Shown: in pieces, positions 1 to 8,434 of the stretch
Position numbering within the stretch: the stretch's first letter is position 1
How the letters are laid out: each line of letters opens with the position of its first letter
NCBI GenBank assembly: GCA_001603005.1
Contig: LVAJ01000027.1
Location: forward strand, 95,266 to 159,265
Source of the DNA: Clostridiales bacterium Firm_04
GTDB taxonomy: Bacteria; Bacillota; Clostridia; Oscillospirales; Ruminococcaceae
Direction: 5' to 3'
Length of the DNA stretch: 64,000 nt
The notes under the pieces: generated by a model
The model's database searches: none
Told to the model about the DNA's origin: nothing
What the model saw: only the letters and a program-made list of their open reading frames with translations
Translations under genes and position numbers: made by a program

Positions 1-664
1 TTCCAAGCTCCTTCGGATAAATCAGATGGATGATCTCATCTCCGTCCTTTCTCTCGGAATGAAAGTCAACTTCACTGACGTCTTCCGAAGCAGAGACTTC
101 ATAAATGATCCGTGCCGGAATCGACAGTGTCCGATTGACACGATCGGTTGCTTCCAGCAGCATAATCAGCACAAACATGCATGCAATGGATGACAGGATC
201 CGGTGTCTGCTGACCGTCCCCATCAGAACAGTCAGTGCGGCGATCAACAGATACAGCAGCAGAATGCTGCACGCAGCCACAAGCAGATTCCGGAACAGCA
301 GATAGCAGAGCCTTTTGAATCCGAGCAGCATCTGCACAGGCAGATAGCTCAAATACAGCACGGCAGCCGTTGTCAGCGATACCAGCAGCAGGGACAGATA
401 GATTTCGGATTTCGTGTATCCGACGATGAGCTTGTTCCGGTAGATGCCGGATGAAAACTGATCGCAAATAAACAGCGAGACGATCAGTGATTCCGTGAGA
501 AACAGGAGCATCATGAAATTGCCCGATACCTCAAACCGAGGTCCGAAGCGATAACTCATGTTCCGGAACATGAAAAGACCGGCAAGCAAATGCAGCAGCA
601 GTGCGATCCGGAACAGCGGATGATGAAACAGACGCCGGAAATCCGTTCGCAGAAGGATGCGCAT
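1..664 (-). CDS. ABC-2 type permease subunit (third of three paralogues, 3' end outside the window)
   Basis: The first 221 residues of a membrane protein whose C-terminus runs off the left edge. It opens MRILLRTDFRRLFHHPLF, clearly paralogous to the two genes upstream, which open with LLKTDLRRFFTHPLF and LLKTDLRRYFTNPLL. Several hydrophobic segments follow, including a stretch with IYRNKLIVGYTKSEIYLS that matches the cytoplasmic GIFRNKVIAGYRK motif of the neighbours. The ATG comes one base after the stop of the preceding gene, so it is translationally coupled. It is presumably a membrane subunit of the exporter energised by the ATPase at 2784-3713; the substrate is unknown. Confidence 0.8.
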   Translation of the reverse strand, partial: MRILLRTDFRRLFHHPLFRIALLLHLLAGLFMFRNMSYRFGPRFEVSGNFMMLLFLTESLIVSLFICDQFSSGIYRNKLIVGYTKSEIYLSLLLVSLTTAAVLYLSYLPVQMLLGFKRLCYLLFRNLLVAACSILLLYLLIAALTVLMGTVSRHRILSSIACMFVLIMLLEATDRVNRTLSIPARIIYEVSASEDVSEVDFHSERKDGDEIIHLIYPKELG

Positions 665-665
665 G

Positions 666-1718
666 TCAGTTCAGCTCCTTTCTGCGGAACAGCAGCATGC
701 CGAGCGCGCTGATGCCGACAATTGCAATGCATTGTGCGGGGAGACGCTTTGCCAGATCGCTGTGACGTTCTGCGCGGTTCTGATCCTCCTGCGCTTTGAG
801 TTTGACGCTGTTTTCAATGCGGGAACTGTATTGCAGCTGCCGGCAGCTTTGTTCGAGGACCTGATAAAAGCTGACCGTATCGGCAGCGTTCAGCAATGCG
901 CGGAATGCGCCGGTCGGATAGGATTCGTCCACACGAATATGTTCAACGGGCGGCTGTGCGTAATATGAAAAGCCAAGCTGCTCGGAGTCAATCGGATAAC
1001 CGCCGTAAGAGATCAGCTGTTCATCCTTGTTGACCAGCAGACCTTCTTCATTCCAGTGCACGCCGCTGCCCTTCGGGAACCAGATATAGCAGACTTCATC
1101 CTCGCCGATCCGTTCAGTGGGCTTGTCTTCCGGCGACTCTGATTCAAAGATCTCATTCACATATCTGGCGGGGAGTTCCAGCTCGAAGCTGACAAATGCA
1201 CTGACCAGGAACAGCAGATAGACCGATGCTGCACAGACCGCAGCCGAAATGATCCTGCTTTTCGTGAGCGTGCTTAGCAGAACCGTCAGCGCGGCATATG
1301 TGAGATACAGCAGCAGAATGCCGGATGCTGCCGTGAGGACATATGCTGTGTTCAGATTGCGGACGGGATTCAGCGCGAGCAGCAGAATGACAGGCAGATA
1401 TGCCGCGAACAGTGCGGCTGCCGACAGCATCGCTGCGAGGAGCATGGAAAGGAAAATGACCGGCTTCCGGTATCCGGCGATGACCTTGTTCCGGAAAATG
1501 CCGTCCTTGTGCTGACTGCTGATCAGGATCGAGAGCAGAGCCGCTTCCACAAAGAGCAGCAGCAGGAAGAACGAATCGTTGACCGAAAAATGATTCCGGT
1601 TGTCGATGACCAGATTCAGATAGAACCACAGATCCGGAATGAGATGCAGCAGCATGATCAGCCAGAACAGCGGGTGCGTGAAGAAGCGTCTGAGATCGGT
1701 TTTCAGGAGCGATTTCAT
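666..1718 (-). CDS. ABC-2 type permease subunit (second paralogue)
   Basis: A 350-residue integral membrane protein with an N-terminal amphipathic segment (KTDLRRFFTHPLF), hydrophobic helices in the first 190 residues, a long extracytoplasmic domain at about residues 195-320 and a last helix ending FRRKELN. The same beginning and end occur in the gene just upstream, so this is a tandem duplication. It contains the GIFRNKVIAGYRKP motif of lantibiotic-immunity/BcrB-like permeases. One base separates its start from the upstream stop. I infer an exporter or signal-sensing permease; the substrate cannot be read from the sequence. Confidence 0.85.
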   Translation of the reverse strand: MKSLLKTDLRRFFTHPLFWLIMLLHLIPDLWFYLNLVIDNRNHFSVNDSFFLLLLFVEAALLSILISSQHKDGIFRNKVIAGYRKPVIFLSMLLAAMLSAAALFAAYLPVILLLALNPVRNLNTAYVLTAASGILLLYLTYAALTVLLSTLTKSRIISAAVCAASVYLLFLVSAFVSFELELPARYVNEIFESESPEDKPTERIGEDEVCYIWFPKGSGVHWNEEGLLVNKDEQLISYGGYPIDSEQLGFSYYAQPPVEHIRVDESYPTGAFRALLNAADTVSFYQVLEQSCRQLQYSSRIENSVKLKAQEDQNRAERHSDLAKRLPAQCIAIVGISALGMLLFRRKELN

Positions 1719-1719
1719 A

Positions 1720-2787
1720 TCAGTTCAGCTCCTTTCTGCGGAACAGCAGCATGCCGAGCAGGCTGAAAACGGCAATGCCGCCCAGCTGCCACGGAAGATA
1801 CTTCCGGAGCAGTTCATACTGCGCGGCTCTGTACTGTGCTGCGCTCATGCCGATGTCGCCGATGCCGCCGATGCCGCCGATGTCGTCAGTGTCGCCGGTG
1901 TCATCCGGTGTGTTCTGTTCCTCTGCGCTGTAATGGAACACCGAACAGGCTGCCGGAAGCGGTCTGACCGGATTGAGGCTGTCGCAGACAACCAGCACCG
2001 CACGCAGCGGCCCGCCGACATATTTCGGATGCGGAATGTCGTGCCGGATCGGATCGGCACCTTCTTCGAGCGCAATGCCGTCGAAGTTGACCGGCTGACC
2101 GTCCCTGCCGACGAGAATACCGTCTGCATTCCAGCAGATGCCGGAATCCTTCGGCAGCGTGATCGTCTGACCTGCCGATGAGCTGTAACATTCGCGTCTG
2201 TCGTTGTCTGTATAGACGAGATTGATGACGTAGCGTTCCGGAGCATGCAGTGCATCGTTACAGTAATAATTCAGCGCATACAGCAGAAATGCGGCGCCTG
2301 CACAGCATGCCGCTGCGGCAAGCCGGCTGCGCGATGAAATGCCGAACAGCACATAGAGTGCGGCAAATGCAAGAAAGACCAGAAAGATCGCTGCAATGCC
2401 GAGCCGGAGCTGCGCCTGCGGGAGATTGGAAAGCATTTTGCCGCTGAGCAGCAGAACCGGCAGGAAAAATGCTGCGGGCAGCATTGCCGAAACGAGCATT
2501 GCGGCGAACAGCTCTGCGAGAAATACAGTCGATTTGCGGTGACCGGCAATGATCTTGCTGCGGAAAATGCCGTCCTTGTGCTGACTGCTGATGAGCAGCG
2601 CCAGCACGGCGGCAAGCGCAAACAGAAGCAGCAGCGGATAAAAGTCATCCAGCATGAAATACGTGTTGCTGTTCCGGATCGTATTGAAGCCGAGCTCTGC
2701 GCCGAACAGCAGCGCGATCAGCACTGCGATCCACAGCAGGGGATTCGTGAAATAGCGCCGGAGATCGGTTTTCAGGAGCTGCTTCAT
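1720..2787 (-). CDS. ABC-2 type permease subunit (first paralogue)
   Basis: A 355-residue membrane protein starting MKQLLKTDLRRYFTNPLL, with hydrophobic helices in the first half, the GIFRSKIIAGHRKS motif, a large extracytoplasmic domain and a final helix ending FRRKELN. The extracytoplasmic domain contains WNADGILVGRDGQP, matching WNEEGLLVNKDEQL in the next gene. A short Asp/Gly/Ile-rich repeat (about residues 295-312) comes from a GCCGAT-type microsatellite. Its ATG overlaps the ATPase stop by four bases, so the ATPase and this permease are coupled. It probably forms the channel with its paralogues. Confidence 0.87.
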   Translation of the reverse strand: MKQLLKTDLRRYFTNPLLWIAVLIALLFGAELGFNTIRNSNTYFMLDDFYPLLLLFALAAVLALLISSQHKDGIFRSKIIAGHRKSTVFLAELFAAMLVSAMLPAAFFLPVLLLSGKMLSNLPQAQLRLGIAAIFLVFLAFAALYVLFGISSRSRLAAAACCAGAAFLLYALNYYCNDALHAPERYVINLVYTDNDRRECYSSSAGQTITLPKDSGICWNADGILVGRDGQPVNFDGIALEEGADPIRHDIPHPKYVGGPLRAVLVVCDSLNPVRPLPAACSVFHYSAEEQNTPDDTGDTDDIGGIGGIGDIGMSAAQYRAAQYELLRKYLPWQLGGIAVFSLLGMLLFRRKELN

Positions 2788-3713
2788 TTCGCAGCACCTC
2801 CCTCGGAGCCGATGTCTCCGACCAGATTGATGAAGTAATTTTCGAGGCTTTCCTCCTGCTCGGACAGCGAGATCAGCTCGCAGTTTTCCGCTTCGAGCAG
2901 CTTTGTCAGCTTCGAGACACTGATCGTGTCATAGAGATTCGCGGTCTGTTCCGAGAGAATCTCGTAGTCGATGCCGAGCGGCTCCAGTGCGCGGACAAGC
3001 AGCTTGGTATCCGTCACCACAACATGCAGATATTTGCGGCATTTCTTTTCGAGCTCTGCCGCGCTGATCTCCTGCACGAGATGCCCCTTGTCGATGAAGC
3101 CGTAATGCGTCGCAAGGCGCGAAAGTTCATCGAGAATGTGGCTGGAGATCAGTACCGTGAGATCACGCTCGCGGTTCAGGCGCAGGATCAGCTCGCGGAT
3201 CTCGATGATGCCCTGCGGATCGAGTCCGTTGACCGGCTCGTCGAGGATCAGGAAATCCGGCTTGCCGCAAAGTGCCAGCGCAATGCCGAGCCGCTGCTTC
3301 ATGCCGAGCGAGAAATTGCGCGCTTTCTTTTTGCCTGTATCCGCAAGCCCGACCGTTTTCAGCAGCTCGTCAATGCCCTCGAAATCCGGCAGACCGAGCA
3401 GCGTATACTGCATTTTCAGGTTATCCTTTGCGGAGAGATCGCCGTAAAATGCGGGTTTTTCCACGACTGCGCCGATGCGCTTGCGGACATCGAAGATCGC
3501 GGCTTCCTTCGAGCTGACGCCGTAGAGCGTGTAATCGCCCTCGGTCGGCTCCTGCAAGCCGCAGATCACGCGGATCGTTGTGGTCTTGCCGGCGCCGTTC
3601 CTGCCGACAAAGCCGTAGATCGCGCCTTTCGGGATGTGCATGGTGAGCGAATCCAGTGCGGTTGATTTCCGGTAGCGTTTGGTGATTGCATTTGTTGTGA
3701 GTACATATTCCAT
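2784..3713 (-). CDS. ABC transporter ATP-binding protein (BcrA/lantibiotic-immunity type)
   Basis: A 309-residue ATPase. Walker A is GRNGAGKTTT (about residue 37), the signature is NFSLGMKQRLGIALAL and Walker B is LILDEPVNGLDP, followed by the H-loop in ISSHILDEL. The C-terminal ~80 residues form the accessory domain usual for BcrA-like subunits. A strong ribosome-binding site AAGGAGGG sits eight bases before the ATG. It energises the permeases immediately downstream and lies behind a response regulator, an arrangement known for peptide-antibiotic resistance modules in Firmicutes. The antibiotic role is inference from family and context. Confidence 0.93.
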   Translation of the reverse strand: MEYVLTTNAITKRYRKSTALDSLTMHIPKGAIYGFVGRNGAGKTTTIRVICGLQEPTEGDYTLYGVSSKEAAIFDVRKRIGAVVEKPAFYGDLSAKDNLKMQYTLLGLPDFEGIDELLKTVGLADTGKKKARNFSLGMKQRLGIALALCGKPDFLILDEPVNGLDPQGIIEIRELILRLNRERDLTVLISSHILDELSRLATHYGFIDKGHLVQEISAAELEKKCRKYLHVVVTDTKLLVRALEPLGIDYEILSEQTANLYDTISVSKLTKLLEAENCELISLSEQEESLENYFINLVGDIGSEGGAAK

Positions 3714-3800
3714 ATGTATCCCTCCTTCTGCTGCTATTTTATCACGGAAGCGTAAAGAAAACGGTCAGCAAAAGCGTAAAGATTTTGTAAAGATGCGGAC

Positions 3801-4472
3801 TTACGGCTGCTCTTTGCAGAGGCGGAATCCGATGCCCCAGACGGCTTCGATATTGCAGCAGCTTCCGGCGCTCCGCAGTTTGCGCCGCAGATTGCTGATG
3901 TGCTGCTTCAATGAGGATTCCGTGCAGTCCGGCGTATCAAAGGCGATCTGATAGAGGATCGCGGATTTGGTGACGACCTGCTCCGGATTCTGGATCAGCA
4001 GCTTGAGGATCGCATGCTCGGTCGGTGTCAGGCGCAGTTCTCTGCCGCAGACCGATGCGAGATGCGCTTCGGGATCGACCGTGAGATCCTGATATTCCGC
4101 GGAGACTGCGGGAACGCTTTTGTTCCGGCTGCGCAGCTGGACTGCGATGCGCGCCAGCAGCTCCTTCATGTGAAACGGCTTTGTGATGTAGTCCGCGGCG
4201 CCGTTCAGCAGCAGCGAGACCTTGTTGTCAAGGTCGATCTTCGCGCTGACCACGATCACCGGAATCCCGCGGATCTGCGGGAGCAGCTGCTCGCCGGAAA
4301 GCCCCGGCAGCATCAGATCCAGCAGGATCAGATCCGGTTTCTGCGCCTGTAACCGCAGCAGCGCTTCTGTGCCGGAATACGCGCGCGAGACCGTATAGCC
4401 CTGCGCGGTCAGTGTCTCCTCCAGCAGATTGCCGATGTCGGTGTCATCGTCTACGACCAGAATATGCGGCAT
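3801..4472 (-). CDS. OmpR/PhoB-family response regulator
   Basis: A 223-residue regulator with a receiver domain (ILVVDDDTDIG acidic pocket, phospho-acceptor Asp in LILLDLMLPGLSG, Lys in YITKPFHMKEL) and a C-terminal winged-helix DNA-binding domain (LTPTEHAILKLLIQNPEQVV ... LKQHISNLRRKL). I place the start at the ATG of MPHILVV because GGGAGGG lies six bases upstream; a TTG five codons earlier overlaps that site and is unlikely. It leads the exporter genes, so it probably controls them. No histidine kinase is visible here; it may lie beyond the left edge. Confidence 0.92.
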   Translation of the reverse strand: MPHILVVDDDTDIGNLLEETLTAQGYTVSRAYSGTEALLRLQAQKPDLILLDLMLPGLSGEQLLPQIRGIPVIVVSAKIDLDNKVSLLLNGAADYITKPFHMKELLARIAVQLRSRNKSVPAVSAEYQDLTVDPEAHLASVCGRELRLTPTEHAILKLLIQNPEQVVTKSAILYQIAFDTPDCTESSLKQHISNLRRKLRSAGSCCNIEAVWGIGFRLCKEQP

Positions 4473-4519
4473 GGTATTCCCTCCCAATAGAAAGATCTTG
4501 CGATCGAAGAATCTATTTT

Positions 4520-4548
4520 AGTATACCATATGAGAGCAGAAAATGCAA
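4520..4548 (-). promoter_or_regulatory. Promoter of the response-regulator/ABC operon
   Basis: Reading the minus strand, a -35 TTGCAT (4543-4548) and a -10 TATACT (4520-4525) are separated by exactly 17 bp, about 48 bases before the response-regulator start. No other gene lies between. Confidence 0.65.
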
Positions 4549-4556
4549 ATCTTCGG

Positions 4557-4597
4557 TACAAAAAAACGGACAGAGCCGTTGAAGCCCTGTCCGTTTT
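4557..4597 (-). terminator. Rho-independent terminator of the transglutaminase-dockerin gene
   Basis: On the minus strand AAAACGGACAG pairs with CTGTCCGTTTT and is followed by a run of T, about 20 bases after the stop codon at 4619. Confidence 0.85.
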
Positions 4598-4618
4598 GTG
4601 ATTCCGGAATATTGCGGA

Positions 4619-6142
4619 TTACGTGAAGTTGAACTTCAGTGCAGCCTGATAACGGTTCCAGACTGCCAGAGAATCCTGAGAGCCGTTGAACACGCCGTTT
4701 GCATCTGCATCTGCGATGCGCTCAAACTTCCATGTGCTGAGACCGTAGCGGGAAGCGATCTGGTTTCTCTGGGAAGCAGATGCTTTGCCGTACTCGGAAA
4801 TGATGCTGCTGTCGGTGTTGTTTGCTCTGCCGTCGTTGTTGACGTCACCGAGCTCATGCGTCATCTTGTTGGTGATGTTTGTATAAGTGGTATCGCACTT
4901 GTAGTTGCTGAACCGCCATGCGCTGACAGCATTGGTCGTGCGGTGCTGTCTCTGCTTTGCAGCGGAGACCATGAAGGAATCGCTGTAGCCGCCGGTCAGG
5001 TCAACGATGTAGTAGTAATCGTCGATCTTGACGCCGTTGAAAGCATGACCGACTGTCTTGTTGACATAGGTACCGTTCTTGTAAACCTTCTCGTAGCAGT
5101 CGCAGCTGATGTAGTAGCTCTCGAAGCCCATGGTCTTGAACAGCAGATCCAGACCTTTTGCATAGCCGTCGCAGACGGTCTTGGTGTCGAACATGACAGC
5201 GCCGATGCTGTGGTTGCGCTCTGCATAGGTTCCGCCGTAGTCAATGACATGGCCCTGGCTGTCATAGATCGCATGATACTCGTTGGTGTCATAGGAGACA
5301 TTGTTCTTGATGTAGCGATAGAGCTTTGCAGCCTTCTGGACATTGGTCATATTGTCGGTGATGCCGACCTTTGCCTTGAGGAAGTACGGTGCATACAGGC
5401 GCTCATATTCCTTCATGACGTAAGTGTTTTCGAGCTTTGCATAATCCGGCATCACAATATATCTGATATCCGAGATCATGTTCGGCATATTGCCCCAGCC
5501 GGTATCAGTGACGATGTTGCGGTTGGAGATGGTCTTGAGGTTCGTTGCGCCGCCGTACAGCAGCGTGAGTGCGCCGGCGTTGGAGTTGACATTGGTCAGG
5601 TTCGGGCAGGCGCTGAATGCACACGAACCAATGCGATCCGGAGAGGTCATCAGGGAGGTGATATTGACGGTGCGCAGATTCGGGCAGCTGCTGAATGCAT
5701 CGCTTTCGATCTTTGTGACCGTGTACGGAATGGTAACCTTCTGCAGATTGGAAAAATTGCTGAAGGAGTAGCCTGCGATCTCGGTGACATAGTCATCGAA
5801 CTTGACTTCGGTGACGCTGTATCTCACATTGTCGTTCTTGAGGAACGGGGTGCGCCATGTGCCGGTACCGACACGCTTGACCTGCTTGCCGTTGATGCGG
5901 CCGGGGATGCGGATGACTGTATCCGCAGTCGTGCCGAGATACTTGTCGATGTAGGCGTAACCGTTCTCAAAATGGTACTCGAAGTACTTGCTCGGGTTAT
6001 TGACCATGTCAGCGGTGTGATCTGCTGCAAAAGCGGTCAGGATACCGGACGTCAGGAACTCCTGACCGAACGGTGCCATTGCGGAGAGCAGCATTGCAGC
6101 AGAAGCTGCGACGCTGACTGTGCGTTTGACTGTCTTGTTCAT
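4619..6142 (-). CDS. Secreted transglutaminase-like protein with BspA-type leucine-rich repeats and dockerin
   Basis: 507 residues. An N-terminal signal peptide (KR, then VAASAAMLLSAMAP, cleavage after about AFA at residue 39) is followed by BspA-like leucine-rich repeats (residues ~85-205, for example FSNLQKVTIPYTVTKIESDAF). A transglutaminase/protease core follows at ~265-390 with the Cys324 (TVCDGYAKG), His366 (VGHAFNGV) and Asp381 (YIVDLTGGY) triad. The C-terminal dockerin (~431-503) has calcium loops DVNNDGRANNTD and DADANGVFNGSQD. The start is set by AAAGGA before ATG 6142; further upstream codons lack a binding site. It is probably anchored to a cohesin scaffold at the cell surface, acting on proteins or peptides rather than glycans. 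Confidence 0.9.
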   Translation of the reverse strand: MNKTVKRTVSVAASAAMLLSAMAPFGQEFLTSGILTAFAADHTADMVNNPSKYFEYHFENGYAYIDKYLGTTADTVIRIPGRINGKQVKRVGTGTWRTPFLKNDNVRYSVTEVKFDDYVTEIAGYSFSNFSNLQKVTIPYTVTKIESDAFSSCPNLRTVNITSLMTSPDRIGSCAFSACPNLTNVNSNAGALTLLYGGATNLKTISNRNIVTDTGWGNMPNMISDIRYIVMPDYAKLENTYVMKEYERLYAPYFLKAKVGITDNMTNVQKAAKLYRYIKNNVSYDTNEYHAIYDSQGHVIDYGGTYAERNHSIGAVMFDTKTVCDGYAKGLDLLFKTMGFESYYISCDCYEKVYKNGTYVNKTVGHAFNGVKIDDYYYIVDLTGGYSDSFMVSAAKQRQHRTTNAVSAWRFSNYKCDTTYTNITNKMTHELGDVNNDGRANNTDSSIISEYGKASASQRNQIASRYGLSTWKFERIADADANGVFNGSQDSLAVWNRYQAALKFNFT

Positions 6143-6357
6143 AGTTTCGTATCCTTTCACATATAGATTTGGGATTTGATGCGTGCTGCGCCGTAAGCTG
6201 ACAACGGCAGCAACATGGTCTATTTTACAGACTGTATTATGCAAAAACAAGTCATAAATTGCGGTTTTGACACTGAAAATTGCGATAATATTGTTGCGAA
6301 AACGCGGTTTTTGTGAAATAATGTTCAAAAAATACAGAAAGTAAAAGAGCAAAATGA

Positions 6358-6395
6358 TGCAAAAAACCGCCTGCTCACTGGATGAACAGGCGGTA
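6358..6395 (-). terminator. Terminator of the BlaI/M56 operon
   Basis: On the minus strand ACCGCCTGTTC pairs with GAGCAGGCGGT and is followed by TTTTTT. The 3' side starts about 14 bases after the stop of the M56 gene. Confidence 0.85.
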
Positions 6396-6408
6396 TCCGA
6401 AACGATTT

Positions 6409-7590
6409 TCAAAAAGCCGGCGGATCTTGAACAAAAGGCGCTTCCGTCCGGAGCGGTGCAGGCGGCGGAGCGGTCTGCGGCATGGTGTAGGTCTCCGGAA
6501 ATGCGTCCGGTGCGACCGCAGTGGTATAGACCGCACTGATCTCGGTGGATGCCGGTTCCGGCGGTGCGGAGCGCATGACGTCTTCTGCGGCGTAGGCGAG
6601 GATGCTGCCGGTCATGGCGGTCATCGCGAGCAATGCCAGCGCCAGCCAGAGGAACCGCTGCTTTCTGCGGCGCGAGAGGATCGCGTGCATGCGCGCTTTC
6701 AGCATCTCCCTGCTGCCGGAAAAAGTCGTTGCAAGCAATTGACCGGAATGTGCCTGCCTTGCGCGGCGCATGGCGGTGTGCAGGATCGACTTGCAGTAAA
6801 TCTGCGCATCTTCTGCGGTTTCATGCTCCATGACGGCTTCATCGCAGGCGAGCTCGCAGTCCTGTTCCATCTGCCGCATCAGCAGCGGCATCAGCGGATT
6901 GAACCAGTGAATTGCACGGCAGCCGATCCAGATCAGCTTGCAGAACAGGTCGCCGCGGCGGAAATGGCAGAGCTCATGTTTCAGGATCAGCCGCAGGGCA
7001 TCGTCCTGAACGGCGTGCTCCGGCAGCAGGATGCACGGATGCAGCAGACCGGTCAGCATCGGCGTGTCGATCGCGCAGACCGTATACACCGGAACCGGCT
7101 CAGAAATGCCGAGCTGTTCGCAGAGCGTGTCAGCAAGCATCTGCGTATGCGGATCCGCAGGCATGCGCAGCCGCGCGATGCTCCGCATGTACTGCTGATG
7201 CCGGTTCAGCGTCACGGCGGCATAGGTCACCGCGCCGAACAGCCAGATGAAAAACAGCAGCAGATACATGTCGATCGAAGGATAAATGCGGGAATGCAGG
7301 CGATCGGCGATCATGTCGGAAACAGCGGTCGCATTCTCGCCGTGTCTGCCGATTTCGAGTAAGGCGCCGGCGGGATGCGGCTTGAACGGCAGCAGATACC
7401 CGATGCCGAGCACGCCCCAGAGCAGACTGCGCCCCGCTGCGGACTGCCGCAGCTTCCGCGAAACCGCCAGCACCAGCAGCGCCAGCACGCTCATTGCGGC
7501 GGAGCAGACGAGAATGCCCTGGATCAGATAGGTGAGGAAAAATTCGTTGAGCACAGTGTCGGCAATGTGCCGGAATATTCGGATCATCAT
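6409..7590 (-). CDS. M56 (BlaR1/MecR1-type) membrane metalloprotease without a penicillin-sensor domain
   Basis: 393 residues. Hydrophobic helices in the first ~140 residues are followed by a cytoplasmic zinc-protease domain with HELCH (in LKHELCHFRRGD) and the downstream acidic ligand region CELACDEAVM typical of M56 peptidases. A last transmembrane helix is followed only by a ~60-residue Pro/Thr-rich tail. Full BlaR1 proteins carry a ~250-residue penicillin-binding sensor there, which is missing. The ATG overlaps the BlaI stop by four bases; the site AAGGAG lies six bases upstream. In known pairs such a protease inactivates the BlaI repressor on signal; the signal here is unknown. Confidence 0.9.
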   Translation of the reverse strand: MMIRIFRHIADTVLNEFFLTYLIQGILVCSAAMSVLALLVLAVSRKLRQSAAGRSLLWGVLGIGYLLPFKPHPAGALLEIGRHGENATAVSDMIADRLHSRIYPSIDMYLLLFFIWLFGAVTYAAVTLNRHQQYMRSIARLRMPADPHTQMLADTLCEQLGISEPVPVYTVCAIDTPMLTGLLHPCILLPEHAVQDDALRLILKHELCHFRRGDLFCKLIWIGCRAIHWFNPLMPLLMRQMEQDCELACDEAVMEHETAEDAQIYCKSILHTAMRRARQAHSGQLLATTFSGSREMLKARMHAILSRRRKQRFLWLALALLAMTAMTGSILAYAAEDVMRSAPPEPASTEISAVYTTAVAPDAFPETYTMPQTAPPPAPLRTEAPFVQDPPAF

Positions 7591-7979
7591 GACTTGCTCC
7601 TTTCGTTCAGCCAGCGCTGCAGATCTGCGATGTCCGCTTCGGTCAGATCGTCCGTATCGCACAGCGCCTTGACCAGACCGGTGAATCTGCCGCCGGAGAA
7701 TCTTCTGCGGAAGCTTGCCGCTTCGATTTGCAGGTAGTCATCCTGCGGGATCAGAACGTAGTATGCGCGGGCTCTGCCGCATTTCTCCGAGCGCAGAAAT
7801 TCCTTTTGCTCTAGCCGCGTCAGCATTGTCAGGATCGTCTGCGGCTTCCAGTCTTTTCGCGGAAGCGTAGTGCGCAGGCGCTCCGTCAGCTGCGCCGAAG
7901 TGACCGGTTCTTCCATTTGCCAGATCGCCTTCATGATTTCAAATTCGGCATCCGGCAGCTTTCTGCTGTCCATTGTCAT
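7587..7979 (-). CDS. blaI: BlaI/MecI-family transcriptional repressor
   Basis: About 130 residues: a winged-helix domain (DAEFEIMKAIWQMEEPVTSAQL ... with the recognition helix KPQTILTMLTRLEQKEFL) and a C-terminal dimerisation helix region (FTGLVKALCDTDDLTEADIADL). An earlier ATG at 7994 would start about 15 bases from the likely transcription start and has no binding site, so I prefer ATG 7979 (or 7973), behind GAAAGGCGGG. It is coupled to the M56 protease and presumably represses its own promoter through the two palindromes at 7996-8034. Confidence 0.92.
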   Translation of the reverse strand: MTMDSRKLPDAEFEIMKAIWQMEEPVTSAQLTERLRTTLPRKDWKPQTILTMLTRLEQKEFLRSEKCGRARAYYVLIPQDDYLQIEAASFRRRFSGGRFTGLVKALCDTDDLTEADIADLQRWLNERSKS

Positions 7980-7995
7980 CCCGCCTTTCTTCATT

Positions 7996-8044
7996 CTACA
8001 ATTGTAGTTTATTGTATTATACTACATTTGTAGTTCTTTGTCAA
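7996..8044 (-). promoter_or_regulatory. blaI promoter with two BlaI operators
   Basis: Minus strand: -35 TTGACA (8039-8044), 17 bp, -10 TATAAT (8016-8021). The palindrome ACTACATTTGTAGT (8021-8034) lies in the spacer, and the perfect palindrome CTACAATTGTAG (7996-8007) covers the start of transcription. Both carry the TACA/TGTA core of known BlaI/MecI operators, so autoregulation is a well-supported inference. Confidence 0.88.
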
Positions 8045-8405
8045 GGGGTATGGAAATTTTTTTGCGGGGATTCTGTTTTTCGTTTGGATACTGGGATATG
8101 TGTATGTTTGCATGCAGATTTTGTATGTCCGTGTGGATGTTGAATTTGCGTGTTTGTTTGCATGTCGATGCGGATGCAAATATGAATGTCAGACTTTTGC
8201 ATGTCAGAATGCTTGTCGCGTTTGCATGCCTGATTTGTGTATGTCACATTTGTATGGCAGATGCATGTCCGCGGTATCCGCTGCGCGGAGACTTGTCTGC
8301 TCAATTTCCAATCATCGCGCAGCGATATCGCCGTTTTTCACTTTTCATTCTTCACCATTCACTTTTCTAACCTATGAGAAAACGCGTTTTTTGCTTCCTT
8401 TCCCA
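8045..8405. other. Intergenic region with degenerate TTTGCATG repeats and interspersed elements
   Basis: No convincing gene. From about 8095 to 8270 there is a T/G-rich stretch with repeated TTTGCATG, TGTATGTC and GCATGTC. At 8308-8328 lies ATCATCGCGCAGCGAT, the reverse complement of the element found at 38.97 and 40.04-40.64 kb. At about 8336-8370 comes the reverse complement of the GTGAATGGTGAA-type repeat seen at 38.67 and 47.43 kb. Confidence 0.5.
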
Positions 8406-8434
8406 TTGCACTTTCCCGCTGAATGTGATATAAT
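8406..8434 (+). promoter_or_regulatory. Promoter of the GH3 gene
   Basis: -35 TTGCAC (8406-8411), 17 bp, -10 TATAAT (8429-8434), about 65 bases before the start codon. Confidence 0.65.

Noticed and set aside
4472..4487. TTG start five codons upstream for the response regulator
   Set aside because: It would overlap the GGGAGGG site that serves the ATG at 4472.
4598..6166. A 522-codon open frame on the plus strand
   Set aside because: It lies exactly opposite the transglutaminase-dockerin gene, has no binding site, and shows none of the domain logic seen on the other strand.
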